Source of the DNA: Isoetes taiwanensis
Taxonomy: Eukaryota > Streptophyta > Lycopodiopsida > Isoetales > Isoetaceae
Direction: 5' to 3'
NCBI GenBank assembly: GCA_021234155.1
Contig: JAJEKV010000056.1
Location: 5,952,932-6,016,931, forward strand
Length of the DNA stretch: 64,000 nucleotides
Below are positions 12,766-24,585 of the stretch, piece after piece. The position numbers and the translations under genes are program-made. Under the pieces are notes generated by a model. The model did not search any database and had not been told where the DNA came from. It saw only the letters and a program-made list of their open reading frames with translations. Position 1 is the first letter of the stretch; every line of letters starts with the position of its first letter.

Positions 12766-13080
12766 GTCTATTCAGACCCGTGGTTAAGTTAAGTTAAGTT
12801 AAAAAAAATTAACTAGCTAGTTTAAGGGTACCTTCGCACCAGCCGTTAAGTTAGGATTGCGTTAAGGTTTTACAAGGTCTTCCTTTCACACCACCAGTTA
12901 AGTTAGTTTTGCATTAATAATTTGATTTAGCATTCCGTTAATTATTTTAACCTAAAAGCCTTAACTCAAAATTTGTTCAGACATATTTATGTTAAGTTAA
13001 AAAATTAAACTCAAAGTTAACGCAATTTTAAAATTACACTAAAAATTAAAGTGACCTCTCGAGGTCACTTTAAGTTTAAC
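12766..13080. repeat. Left terminal block of TTAAGTTA-type motifs with palindrome
   Basis: The block opens with the hairpin GGGTCTATTCAGACCC, then has several TTAAGTTA/TTAACTTAA motifs between short 'ttcgcacc'/'ttcacacc' spacers. It ends in the palindrome TTAAAGTGACCTC-TC-GAGGTCACTTTAA at 13046-13073. An inverted relative lies at 16085-16790, and a block with an almost identical palindrome lies at 19618-19865. The pattern fits the subterminal repeats of a DNA transposon. Confidence 0.65.
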
Positions 13081-13122
13081 GGAGGCCGCAGCTGTCGACT
13101 GTCTGTCGGAAGGAAGCTGTGA

Positions 13123-14813
13123 AATGGCGGATGGAGGTCGAACTCGAAATACTGGATGATCTGTTAGGGGTCGAAGGCATCTCATAGGTCGTGGTCGCGG
13201 GATAGGTGGTCGCAGTAGGTCTTCTTCACAAGCTGCACCAGAAGAAGAGAATGAGGATCTCTTGGAGTAGGTTGGTTTTCTAAATGTATTTCTAGAATTG
13301 GGAGGTTTTAGAACACCTGCTCGGGATGTGGGTCGAAGTTATGCAGTGATGATAATTGCTCCAAGCAATGATCAACAATCCATTGTTATTTTTAATGGAA
13401 ATGCTAGCCTTTTAGACCATTTCGCTGCTTAGACCACGGGCTAGCTCCAAGGTAAAATCCCCTTCTGTATAGTACTTTCGACTATCTCAGAATCAGATTC
13501 CTTACCCTGTTATGCAGATCCCCTGATACACATGGAGATGGAGTAATCTGAACGATCCACGGTAAATAGACTTTTCTTGCTTTTGCCCTTTTCAAGACAT
13601 GCAGCGGAGGTACAGTAAGTATGGGCGATGGAAATTATGAACCATGGTGAGAGATGGAGAAAATAGTTTGCCTAAAAATCCATCTTTCATAGCCATATAT
13701 AAATAAACAGTAGAGTGCATTTTTTTGGCTGCTCTGCATTGCCAGATTTTTCCTTCCTGCCCCTTCTTGCTGTCACAGGTGTTCACACAAATTTGTAAGG
13801 AAGCTACGAACTTTTTTCTTTTAGACTATCAGCATTTAAATAATACATTCGGACAAATTTGTAAGTACCTTACATGGTCAAGCTCATACATTATACAGAC
13901 ATTCAAGATTTATATCTCGAATCATTGCACATTGTGCTTGATTTGACAGGGAATTTGTTTGTGATGGATCAGGGGAAAAGTGTTCGAAATGGAAAATCTT
14001 TTAAAAAACACTGGATTAGACGGGGTATTATGGAGGACAAGCACTTTGAAAATGAGATAAAAAGGGAGAAAGTTGTGAACTTTGATAGCTCTAAGAATGG
14101 GCAGAATGCAGGAAAAGAGTGTCCTGGAGAAAAGCTCCCTTCTGCCTCAAATGGAGATGGCATCTTATGTGATAATCTCAGAAGGGAGGTAGAAGCAAGG
14201 GGTTCCCTGTTTGCGAAGGAAGAAAACTGTGGAAATGGCTCACCACAGATTGGTGAAAATGATTCAGAACATAGAGGTCAGGAAATTGTAGAAAAAAGAC
14301 AAAGAGAGCCAAAGAACGATTAGGGAAAATACCTTGACTTCTTTACAAAGAACGACCGGAAGTTAACGAGATCTGCCAATCACGGAGATATGAAACACTC
14401 AAATCTTTTTAGGTGTAATTTGGATGCACAATTGTGCTTTAACCTGTCTTGCTAAGATTTAAAACATGAAAGCTCCACAATTTAACGACTCTAGAGAATA
14501 AAAAAACAAGAACATCTATGCAAGGCTCACTTGCATGTTAAAATTAAACAAAGAAAAAATGTAAATATCTAGCTTACTATTGATTTTTCATTTGACAGCA
14601 GAAATTCCATGTTCCCCTGGAGTGAAAGCTGCAGCTATGCTCTTATGCGATTTGGCAAATTCCTTACCTGAGCTTGACCTTGATAAAAGAAAGAAGAAGC
14701 GTCCAAATAATTTGTCGACCGATCCGGCGCAGAAAAAATCTATAGGAACTCAGATCCTTTTGCTGGAGAAGACAGACTGCATGGAAAATCCATTGTTATT
14801 TTTAATGGATTAA
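13123..14813 (+). other. Candidate coding exons inside the palindrome-bounded region, unidentified
   Basis: An ATG at 13123 opens a frame rich in Arg, Gly and Ser (RGRGIGGRSRSSSQAAPEE), with an early TGA after about nine codons and a stop near 13270. Further frames at about 13950-14323 (after a possible acceptor, 'tttgacag') and 14580-14813 encode Lys/Glu-rich hydrophilic protein. They might be exons of one transposon-borne gene or captured host exons. No domain is recognised and the exon structure is a guess. Confidence 0.25.
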
Positions 14814-16084
14814 AAATCCTCTTTTATAGCTTTAACTTGGCCCCATTCTGCTTTTTCTTGTTCTTCCATGCAAAGCCAAAAGTGCAATGTTCCCTATTCT
14901 TTGGGTTTTGGGTCTCTAACATAGTTCCTCACCCATTCAATTCTTTAATTTTCAGATCGTGCATGCTGGTGGTTGAGGTCGTGGAGCTTGGATTACTGCA
15001 GAAATGTCTCCTTGGAAAAATTAATGCTTTGATTTTAACCTTTTGATCTTGCTGAGTCTGCGTATTCCAGGATTGCAGTTGCAAACTAGTTTGATTATAT
15101 TCTTTTAGTGACCTTTCTGGAACAGAACTGGCTTGTTATTGTCTAGTGTGTTTCAAATTTCAATTCAGAGTTATGTGGTTTTAGGTGAGATTCATCTTGG
15201 CTCCCATGGATTAATAAAGCTTTTTGCTAGAGCTTCGACTGCTGGAGATTATGTTAAAACCATGCAGTCAGTTTGAAGCTTCAAAAAATATACTGTTTGT
15301 TGTATCATGATAGTAATATATAGTCTTGAAAACTTTTGGTTACTTGGTTCAGACTTCTTCTATTGGATTTGAGCTGCAGAAACATAAACTACATGATTGA
15401 ATGTTTACTTGTCTTCCCAAGTTTGTGCGTATGTCTTGCTACTCCGGTCTCATGCCTTAGAGTTCAGAACTTTCTGCAATGAAGTCAAAGACTAAACTCT
15501 GATACACAAAGGCCCTTTAAGTCCTTTTTTAGAACCACCTATATATCAGTTTGCTAAGGTAATTTTTGTAGTGTCTCATGATCTCGGATAGAAATGTCCT
15601 TCTGAATTGTAATGGCATCCTACCATGTATCAGGGGCTTTAACTCGTGGTTCCAAAAGGCAATTGCTACTCGATTATTAAGTCCTATTTGAAGGATATTT
15701 AGTGATAAAGGATGTAAATAGAGAAAATTTGTTGCTTAAAGGTTTGAAAAATAAAAGGGATACATCTATGATGGGTATTGTGTTGTAAAAGCCGCACTAA
15801 GCACAAGCATTTGTGTATTACATGGTGCTCATAAGTCGGCTTTCTAAAATACCTATTTACTCTCAATCAATTGACTCTATGATAGAAATGTTAGCTGGTT
15901 ATATTGGATTCTGCTAATGAACAATTAGCAAGCTAGTTAGACAATACCTCAATCATCCTAAGGCTTAAAAGTTTAAGATGGATGGCAATAACTTTGGCAT
16001 GATTTTGGCATGAGTTCATATGTTAATTTGTTCGTGGCACAAGAAGAAGACAATTGTTTGAAGTGTTTAATAGAAGCTAAAAAA
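14814..16084. other. No gene seen
   Basis: AT-rich interior of the palindrome-bounded region. 'ccattgttatttttaatgga' at about 14788 repeats a motif near 13379. Nothing else is recognised. Confidence 0.3.
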
Positions 16085-16790
16085 CAAAACTTAATGGAGG
16101 TATGTGCGAAAGCATTGCCGTTAGCATTAAGTTAAAAAAAAAAAAAAAAAAAAATAATGGACGAATGTGCGAAGACATTGCCGTTAGCATTAAGTTAGAC
16201 TAACTTAATAGGTACATATGCGAAGAAGTTGTCGTTAGCATTAAGTTATCACTAACTTAATTGAGGCATGTGTGAATACATTTTTATTTTATCATTAAGT
16301 TAAAAAAAAATAACCTAACTTGTTCTAGTCTGAAAGGATTTAACTAGTTTCCGTTAGGTTAAAGTCTTAACGGAAAGTTAACTTAGTCTTGGTGCGAACA
16401 TAAGGGTCTCTTATAAGTTTAACTGGCAGTTAAAAAAAAATTAACTTAATCCTAACTTAACGGCCGGTGCGAAGCTACCCTAACTTAACTATAATAATTG
16501 TATTCGCACCCAAAAGGGTTAACTTTCTATTAAAATACTAAACTTAACTAGGACAAGCAAAATATCTTCACACCCACCATAGTTAAGTTAATAATTTTAA
16601 CCTAACTAAACAACATGGGTTGTTGTTCAGACATTGTCCTATTAGGTTAGTAGTAACCGAAATGCCTTCACACACGCCATTAGTTAAGTTACAACTTTAA
16701 CTTAACTAGAACGCCTTCAGACCATTCTAGTTAAGTTTATTATTTTAAACTTAACCAATTGCCCTCACACATGTTCTAGTTAAGTTATCT
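16085..16790. repeat. Internal block of TTAAGTTA-type motifs (inverted relative of left block)
   Basis: About ten units combine 'ttcacac'/'ttcagac'/'tgcgaac' with TTAAGTTA or its complement, plus a run of about 20 A at 16135-16155. Part of it (16380-16500, TAACGGCCGGTGCGAAGCTA) is the inverse of the left block (TACCTTCGCACCAGCCGTTA), so the two could be the inverted ends of one element about 4 kb long. Confidence 0.6.
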
Positions 16791-16799
16791 ACCTATTTC

Positions 16800-19617
16800 A
16801 AAGATTTTGCTTTATTTACCTACCTTTAGATATAAAATTACAAATAGTATAAAGTCTATATGCCAAACAAAATACACCATACTACAGTTTGAGCATACTA
16901 AAGAAATATAGATATCTTTCTATGGCATAAAGTTATGATCATATGAGTTAGCATACAATTACAATGAGTTCGTATGAATTCAGTTGCAATTGATAACCTG
17001 CAGCAGCTCATACATTCAGTTGCAAAAATGGCCGGGGGCAAATCCTTTGAATGGTGCTTGGATCTAAGGAAGGACATGAGCAGGCTATGCATGGAGGGCA
17101 TAAAATTGCAAAGCAACTTCATACGATAGTTTAGAAAATTGCAAAATGAGTGTAAGTGATCAAATATTTTTTGAGATTACATATCAAATTTAAGTTCCAA
17201 ATTCAAACCTCTAAAGCGCACTTCAACAAAATGATGCAATACTATGTAATGAATAATTTACAAGCTTGGTGAATATTTTATGCAATAAATTGACTCTATT
17301 ATACAATTACAAAATCCCTTTCCTTAACTTCTGATTCTCGTGTCAGACAGTATTGTTGTGATTGGTCATGTCTTCCAATTGCTGGCGCTGGAACAGCCTT
17401 GCCTCAATTGGCATTCTTTAGCTTGGGTAGAGAAGTGTAACTGAGCCTCAAAAAAATGCTTTTTATGTGACTTTCTACTTTGCTGCAGCAACAAGAGCTA
17501 GTCATGCTGCTGTGAATGCACTCAACAATGCTCCAAGCTGCAGCTTCTCACTTGGCCCAAATGCAAGCCGATACCTATTATGTAGTTCAAAAACACATGA
17601 GTGAAACAAGGCAAACTATTGCGGGCAACTACTGAAAAAAATCATAATATCCACTAATTCTGTACATATTTCCGTTCCTATCCTTTTAAATATTTGCATT
17701 CCCACTATGCTTGTTTCTGACAAATTAAGCACAAATGAGTCATTCAAGTTTTTTAACTGTTACTCAATATCTGCAAGGGATTCACATCCTCTAAGATGCG
17801 CACAGGATCAATACGAATTTTTTCTTTCCATATGCTTATAGAATCACTGTTATGCAACTCCATCACAACATAATTAGCTCCAGTAACCGTTCCATAATGT
17901 GGACGGGATATTTTGACAACAGCGGCCCCTTTGCGTGATCCCACAGACTCATTTGAGTGTTCACTAGGTATTGCATTCTTTGTGTTTCAGCTGTACACTT
18001 TGCAGCACGCATATTGAAGAGTACTTGCTAGTGAAGCAGCTAGGATTGGCGAGGATATTCAAGAGACTCTGATGCAGTCAAAGACAGCACAGCAATATCT
18101 TGTCCCTGGCAGGATTATAATGGTTGTTGGCAAGGTTATTGTAAGGCTCCCACTTAATAGTTAACTGGAATGCTTAAAAATGGGCAATCAGCAACAGCGT
18201 GCGCAGTTCTAACAAGATGCATTTTCCAGGTACCATTTCCTTCCTTAGGAGTGATCATAAGAGGGCCTGCACCAAATGGGAAGGTTCCTATAGTCCTTGT
18301 TCTGTATAGGAATGCACTTCCACTTCTTTCCAGCGAACCTCCAAGGACTTCAAACATACAAAAATTCGGAGAAGGATATTTCATTTCTAAGAAGGGGAAC
18401 ATGAAGGTTGATGATGACTATTTACACAGATTTTTTTGGAGGAGGGAACAACAAGCTACATATGGGTAAACCAGAATATTTCCCACCTTGGTCAAGCATT
18501 GCTGCCTTTTGCATACTTAAAATTCTTTTGGAGGAAAGGAACAACCAGCTACATATGGATAAAACAGGATTCTCCCACCTTGCTTAAATCTTTTCTATAG
18601 CCAAATTAAACCATGCTAATTCTGATCTAAATAAACCACTCCTGGCCCCTATACTGCAAATCATTTTGCAGAGGGCAAATCTCAAGTTTCTTACCTTCTC
18701 TAGAATTGGTACTGTGCTCTGTATGTCTCTTCTACATTAGTGAATAAAGAAGCTCTAAAGGAGCAAAGAGGATAGAACGTAACTTAGAGCTGGTCCATTA
18801 AAACTCACATGATAGCAAAGGAAATAATACCGTAATGAGAGAGACGAGAGACAGTGCCCTTTTTGTTCTGGAGATTCACCTCCAATGGCAGATGAACTTC
18901 TTGTTGCCTTCCACATGAATACAAGCCACCCTGCACCAATGCATACCTGTCAATAAATCATATTAGGTAACTAAAGGGGAACCTTGAAATATTTAAGAGA
19001 GATATCTTACCCCTTTCTACTAGCTGTACTGCCATGATCAAACGTTTCTCCAGCTGGTTCTGCCCTGTAAAACCCACATCCGTCATAAGCTTTCCTCTGT
19101 ACAAGATCCTGGGATAGGTATTCAGTATCAGAACCTCTATTCAGAGGCTGTGAACTAACAAATTTAATGAATTCGTATTCCACACCTTAATAAAGCTTAC
19201 GGTGGCTGGCGCAGCAATTGTAGCTAGTTTTACTTTGATTTCCTGGTAAAATCACAATGTAAGCTACAAAAGAAAATCCATTGTCGAATGAAACATTGTA
19301 ACATTCAAATCTTTCAACAATTAGGTAAAGAATTCATACACCAAAGTCCGTTGTAAAAACCAAGTATTCCTGTAATTGACTCTGAGGCACTGCAAGGCGA
19401 AAGGGTCGACCTCCATAGCCGCTGCTTTGTTCATCCTGCAAAGTTCAGGAAGGCGGGAAGTGGTGATTCGGCATGTCCCAGAAGCTATAAGTGGCCGCTC
19501 CTGATTAACACATCGTTTAAGAAGCTTGGAAAACCCGGCATTGGCTATGGCGCCCGTGATGGCCCAGACAGTATGATTGTCGCGGCGATAAAAGGAGAAC
19601 TCCGGCATCGCTAATTA
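16800..19617. other. Unassigned, with candidate exons near 18230-18470 (+) and 19020-19608 (-)
   Basis: A plus-strand open stretch at 18230-18470 (GVIIRGPAPNGKVPIVLVLY) and a minus-strand frame from an ATG at 19608 (MPEFSFYRRDNHTVWAITGA) look protein-like. On the minus strand short stretches at about 19243-19200 and 19115-19015 are bordered by possible splice sites. I recognise no family. They could be genes of the surrounding transposon or captured fragments. Confidence 0.25.
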
Positions 19618-19865
19618 ACTGGAGTTAAAGTGACCTCGTCGGGGTCACTTTAACTTTTTAGATTTCGTAGTGAATTTTAACGGTCTAGTTAATTTTGTGT
19701 TAACAGCATATTAACTGCGATGTTGAGTGTGAAAGAAGGTTTGGTTAAGGTTTTCCGTTAAAAAAAAGTTAACCACCACTAACTAATATTATGCTAACTT
19801 AACTTGTGGTGTGAAGAGTGTTGTGGTTAAAAATGCTAACTTAACCTAACTTAATGGCCCCTCTT
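19618..19865. repeat. Right terminal block with palindrome
   Basis: It begins with TTAAAGTGACC-tcgtcg-GGTCACTTTAA at 19625-19652, nearly the same palindrome as at 13046-13073, followed by TTAACT/TAACTTAA motifs with 'gtgtgaa' spacers. With the left block it bounds about 6.5 kb. Confidence 0.6.
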
Positions 19866-20146
19866 TTTATTTTAGGGGCTGAACATGCAGGCCTCGTGGA
19901 TAGCATTTTAGGGCACGAAACAGGGCTTGCAAATCTGCAACAACAGGGGATTCTTGCACTGCGACTCGCATGAAACCAACAAAGCGTAGATAGGCTTCTC
20001 ATTCATCTCAGCAGATTTCTACAATGGTGGACAGTGGATAGCCGCACACATGCGAACTACCCACGAAAAATAAAGGGAAAATCCAATTATAACATTTGGA
20101 CCCCGAAAACAAATACAATGCTAATAGATGAGTGGCTGATGTACCT

Positions 20147-20225
20147 GCCGAAAGCTTATCACCGGGATTAAAAAACCCCGCCCTTTCGGGTTTTCGAGGA
20201 AAAACCCTAGTGATAAGCCTTCGGC
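20147..20225 (-). other. Structured 3' stem-loop of a non-LTR element, copy C
   Basis: Read on the minus strand, an outer stem (GCCGAAGGCTTATCAC with GTGATAAGCTTTCGGC) encloses a conserved inner part, GGTTTTTCCTCGAAAACCC, then GAAA, then GGGCGGGGTTTTTTAATCC. The inner hairpin CCC-GAAA-GGG has a GNRA tetraloop. Copies at 40698-40785 and 42845-42931 share the inner sequence but have different outer arms that still pair, and a UUCG loop. Downstream on the minus strand the terminal 'gtccacgg' tail seen in the other copies is missing. Confidence 0.75.
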
Positions 20226-20469
20226 AAGGGGCTTAGACAAACGTAAGGCATAGAATCGCTCCCAAAAACCCGTGCATGGAGAAGTCAAAACGGATGGCGC
20301 TCGCCAACCTGTACCTGCACATCACCAACAACAAACGAGAAACATACCAAAGAATAGCATCACCCAAAGGGGTGGAAAAAGCATCACCCAATCGGGTGGA
20401 AAAACATGATAAAATGTAACTTGTACAAAATATAGTAAACAAAGAAGGGGGAGGGTGGGTTCAAAACGG

Positions 20470-20656
20470 AATAAGGTACTGGCGAGAGAAGAGGAAGCGC
20501 CGATGAAACGCCGATGAAGAACTCGCAATAAGTAGCAAACGCCTAACCCGACGAACGGCCCAAAACGCGTGCAATGCATGCATGCGACGCATGGTCGCAT
20601 GCATGCTCGCCTTGAGCAAGAATGCCGATTCGCTACGCGAATCGACGACATTCTTG
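20470..20656 (-). repeat. GC-rich direct repeat, copy 1
   Basis: About 187 bp repeated at 20840-21028 at an offset of 370 bp. It contains CATGCATG-type runs and ends in a hairpin (CAAGAATG...CATTCTTG) enclosing GATTCGCTACGCGAATC. Read on the minus strand it leads towards the stem-loop at 20225-20147, so it may be upstream sequence of the same retroelement. The minus-strand frame of up to 176 codons across it is low-complexity, and no protein is recognised. Confidence 0.75.
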
Positions 20657-20839
20657 CACCGCACCGCATGAAACCAACAAAGCGCCCGAATACCAAAGGA
20701 CTTCCTTAACAAACTAGGATCGAGGACGAATGTCACAGGATGAAGGCTAAAGGCCGAAAAGGACAGCAGGAAAGCAACGCCAAATTGGCCAAACCAGGCA
20801 GGAAGAAGCCCCTCCCCTGCCTGGAAACAAATCAAAGAG

Positions 20840-21028
20840 AATAAGGTACTGCTGAGAGAAGAGGAAGCGCCGATGAAACGTCGATGAAGAACTCTGCAAT
20901 AAGTAACAAACGCCCAACCTGACGAACGGCCCAAAACGCATGCAATGCATGCATGCGACGCATGCAATGCATGCATGCTCGTCTTGAGCAAGAATGCCGA
21001 TTCGCTACGCGAATCGACGACATTACTG
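20840..21028 (-). repeat. GC-rich direct repeat, copy 2
   Basis: Second copy of the 20470-20656 unit with about 90% identity, including the GATTCGCTACGCGAATC hairpin. The CATGCATG run is slightly rearranged. Confidence 0.75.
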
Positions 21029-21217
21029 CAGGTGGGATATGCACGCCATATCTAGATGTGGTTTACTTCTGCTACTGTAAGCATCTCGGCCGCAGCTCTA
21101 GCTCTTGTTTTGCATTAGTACGTGAATAAAAAAATGGAAGCCTTCTATATTTTTCCTAGTATTCATCCTACTATCATGTAGACAGCATAGGAATCGAAGA
21201 AATCAAAGAGAAATTGT

Positions 21218-21596
21218 TCAACCGGTCAAAGAGTTGTGGGAAACATCGAATCTGCCAAGTTCTGTAAGGCCAGAAAAGTTTGTTGGAATGGATCCTGTGA
21301 GCCTATTGTGGCCAACAAAGAATTGCTTCAAATTGGCAGCTGCCATGCCCGCAGGAATTCTCCCTGTAAGTTGGTTAAAACCCAAATCCAGATCATCCAG
21401 ATTAGGGAAGAAAACATTTGGAATTGGGCCAGAGAAGTTGTTTCTCCGAAGCCAAAGCTGGGCAAGCAACGGCATGCCTTCTAGAAACGAAATATTACCC
21501 ACAAATGCATTATTGGAGAGAGTGAGATTTTGCATAGAGCTGAGATTGATCAAGGAAGCATGAATTTTTCCATCTAGTTTGTTAGCATGAAGCACT
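21218..21596 (-). pseudogene. Leucine-rich-repeat protein fragment, fused in frame to PPDK fragment
   Basis: Five plant-type LRRs (LxGxIPxxLxxLxxLxxLxLxxN pattern) can be read in order: [31 protein letters not shown] and [11 protein letters not shown]. The frame ends in a stop right after the next SLTG. There is no signal peptide, no transmembrane segment and no kinase. In full-length LRR receptor proteins the array is flanked by these, so this is a captured or truncated fragment. It continues without a stop from PPDK-derived sequence on its N-terminal side. Function cannot be assigned. Confidence 0.8.
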
Positions 21597-21742
21597 TCTT
21601 CCCATAAACCAGCAGGGAACTTATTTCCATTCTCAAAGTATTCTCGGCAGGTTTCTGTGGTGATTGTAAAACCTGGTGGCACTGATAAGCCTATGCTTGA
21701 TATTTCTGCAAGATTTGCACCCTTTCCACCAAGTTGTTAAAC
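21597..21742 (-). pseudogene. PPDK: Pyruvate orthophosphate dikinase (PPDK) N-terminal fragment
   Basis: The minus strand encodes [20 protein letters not shown], then [18 protein letters not shown] and PAGLWEEVL. This is the start of the ATP-grasp nucleotide-binding domain of plant PPDK, which interconverts pyruvate and phosphoenolpyruvate. Only about 48 residues of a protein of about 900 remain. Homology starts abruptly near 21742 and is replaced by LRR sequence at about 21596 without a change of frame. There is no in-frame ATG at the PPDK start, so it is probably not translated on its own. Confidence 0.8.
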
Positions 21743-22127
21743 AAAATACTTAGTCAGTTCCATCTTGTAAATTTGGAAGCTCAGGATCATATCATTTTTT
21801 TTTGGACTAGCACCGCTTGGAGAAGGTATATGGTATGGTCTTGGGTGATAACTGACTTCGATTTCAACTATTGGCTCGTGAAACTACGTTACATGGGATC
21901 GCAGATTGCAATAACATTTATAGCATTCTTTTCACCTCTGCTCAACATAAATTGGGTTATGATATGCTTTGCTTGTCAGCATCTGTCTGCACCTATTACT
22001 TATGAAATTGTTAATGTCGTTAATGGCTTTTATCTAATTTCTGGAAACAAGCTTGATATGCTATTTGCATGTTCAAGTGATCGTGTATTGCTTGTTAAGT
22101 TCTTCAGATTTCCAAGCTCTGCCGAAG
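21743..22127. other. Upstream region of the DUF3128 gene
   Basis: AT-rich, with no recognised coding. It presumably contains the promoter and 5' untranslated region of the next gene. A possible acceptor ('ttcttcag' ending at about 22107) lies just before its ATG, so an upstream 5' exon cannot be excluded. Confidence 0.3.
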
Positions 22128-22441
22128 ATGAGAAGCTCATGGTCTACAACGCCTGTGTATCAAATGACACAGTATTACCGCGAAGGCACATTTGACAATT
22201 GCAAAGCAAAATGGACAGATCTATTCGACTGTTTTTCTCTGAAAATAAAGCCCACTGCAGAAGCTCAGGTAGCTTGTGGATACTGCCCATTCCATTTCTT
22301 TCTAATTTTTGAGACGATACAGTGCTTATTCTTCAGGCTATTCTTAAAAAGCGCGAGGAAGAGAAGCCACACATATGGGAATTCAGGACTCCTGAAGAAG
22401 CATCACAATATTGGAATGCTCAATATAAAGAACAAGCTTAG
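22128..22441 (+). CDS. Small DUF3128 / Emi1-like protein
   Basis: Two exons, 22128-22268 and 22337-22441, are joined at a GT-AG intron of 68 bp in phase 0 and encode about 82 residues. Exon 1 contains YYREGTFDNCKAKWTDLFDC, with a CX9C pair (NCKAKWTDLFDCF) typical of small intermembrane-space proteins. Exon 2 encodes AILKKREEEKPHIWEFRTPE followed by EASQYWNAQY and a stop. This order (Tyr-rich, CX9C, 'KREEEKPHIW.FRTPEEA..YW') is the DUF3128 signature; yeast Emi1 is a member. The plant role is not established, and a mitochondrial location is inferred only from the CX9C. The frame is intact, so the gene may be functional. The start chosen is the ATG in frame with the domain; a 5' exon is possible. 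Confidence 0.75.
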
Positions 22442-22958
22442 CATATACAATTAAGGTAAAATACATCAGCCATTTTTATTACGGAAGGGACTGTAGAGAC
22501 GTGCAGGGAATGATTTGAAGCAATTCTCCAAGTTGTTAGATCGTATAGGGATGTTGCAGGCTGGAAGAATAAAATTCTCTGCATCCTTTTGCATCTTCTT
22601 AAAACACTATAAAGCCAACGCCTTGTCGATTTTGGGTATATCTTACAATTATTGGATTTCAGCATACTGCATTTCTAGTGGGTAAAATATCAGAATACTT
22701 TGGTTGTAGCATGCAAGTTTTTGTCATATTCTTTGACTTATTGCACGTTGAGATGAATCGTCTTGCTTCCTAATGCAGTCTTTGTAAGTTATGTGGATGC
22801 TGGCTTTGTTAAAGCTACCTTCACCAAAAAACAGAAAATACATAATTCTCTATTTATTTCGGCCAACAATTTGATCCATTCCTTCACAATCATATTCATG
22901 GATTGCAATTGAAAATTCTGATATGGAGTTCCTCCATGCAATTCATGCTGAGGAGTGG
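22442..22958. other. 3' flank of the DUF3128 gene; no other gene
   Basis: AT-rich; nothing recognised. It ends at the target-site duplication GAACG of the LTR element. Confidence 0.4.
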
Positions 22959-22963
22959 GAACG

Positions 22964-24585
22964 TGTGACGGGCCTGGCCAGTTAACCTTTATGGTAACTG
23001 GAGATCCCATCAATCTTGACCATTGGATCTACTTAAGCATCTGCAACAATAACACTTAGGTAAAGAATTTAATCTTTGTACCTATTCCAGGTCCCAAACA
23101 TATACTTGCCCATTACTCAGCAATATCCCCGCACACAATGAATGATCTTAATAATTGTAACTTCAAGCCCATATATAATAATAATAATAATACTAGTAAT
23201 AATATCAAGTTTATTGAATAGCAATCCACACACTTCTACTCTCGCCTTTCCGAAACTTGGCTACTTTCCGGAGCATCTCACACCTCTGCTTACACCATCA
23301 ACCACGGGGTTAGTCACACGGACTAAGTAGGGATCGGGGATCTAGGATGTCTAGCATAACCAATACAAAGCATTAACCTAGAACAACAGCCTAACCTTAT
23401 CGTAGCCTCGCCCATGCAATCCAACTAACTAGTCCAACAAGCATGACCAATGCAACTTAATTCCAACAAAGAAGACCACATATATAATAACCAAGCAATC
23501 ATAGCATCAACATTGCAACCAATATTCCTCTGGGTCTGAGCAAGGTCAACTCGGCTGATCAGGCCAGTGACATAGAGGCGGGGTAACCACGTGTGTACAC
23601 ACCCATCCACGCTGCGTCCAGCATTGGAGGACCACTTAACTGTGCATGATGTTGTACCATACGGTACCAACGCCCGATGTTCAAATAATACCATTTACAT
23701 AGCACTGTGCAATAACCGCGAGTCTAGACCATCGCACCTAGACTCCGGCCCCAGAGGTCTATATCAAAGAATTATACTACACATAGATCACAATACTATG
23801 AATTCCACCCAATATCAACTAGGCACATCTCCATATCAAATTTACCTTAGAAATTCCATAATTTACACCTCATGCAACAAAGGAAATCCAATTATACGCT
23901 CATATAAACATTACTATCTCTACCATGCAACATGCAATGCCCGGTGCTTAAGCAAAATACAACCTTCACTAATATCTTATTACTTTTAACTAGATCAACT
24001 TCCTTCAAATTACTACTTATAACCTTAATGACAGTGGCTTCCATAACCCTGCTAACTAGTTTAAATTCCTGCACCCATTCCCAGCTAGTAATACCCCTAG
24101 CATATATTTTCCCTTTGCTAATTTAGTTATTTCCAAGGGTTTAGGTATACAACTAGCTAGCTTGTTAAACTACACATCCCGTAATCATAAACACTAGAAA
24201 ACCCCAGGTGTAAGGCTTGATCCCCACCTGGAAATCTCGCTCGCTTCTTCTGCACTCCCAGCAACGCTCCCAGATCTTTGCACGCAACTTGCTCCATTCA
24301 GCAATCCATCTGCAATCTATTTCCTTCCGAATGCTTCACCATCACATAAAAGACTTCTTTCCCATGGAAAACTCCTTCCCCCAAGAAATCAAGAGTAATA
24401 TTGTTGCACTTATATAACCTAGCAATGCCCTTGCATGCATGCATGCACACACTGCATGCATGGACACATTGCATGCATGTATTCCTAACACATAATCATT
24501 TATTTTACCATTGAAAATGCACTCTTATATAATGGCAACGTTACTTACATCTTAATGTTGGTGCTAGGTTGCTAGGTCCGTTACA
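22964..24585 (-). repeat. 3' LTR of the non-autonomous element
   Basis: 1,622 bp, TG...CA bounded. It differs from the other LTR at about five places I could find, around 23429, 23962, 24277, 24319 and 24349. The 60-130-codon open frames within it recur in the other LTR and are not genes. Confidence 0.95.

Noticed and set aside
20461-20991. 176-codon minus-strand frame rich in Cys, Ser and His
   Set aside because: Lies across GC-rich direct repeats, gives similar text in several frames, and has no domain; taken as repeat-encoded.
23142-24417. Open frames of 60-132 codons here and again at 26878-28153
   Set aside because: They are the two LTR copies; the frames show no protein features and repeat because the LTRs do.
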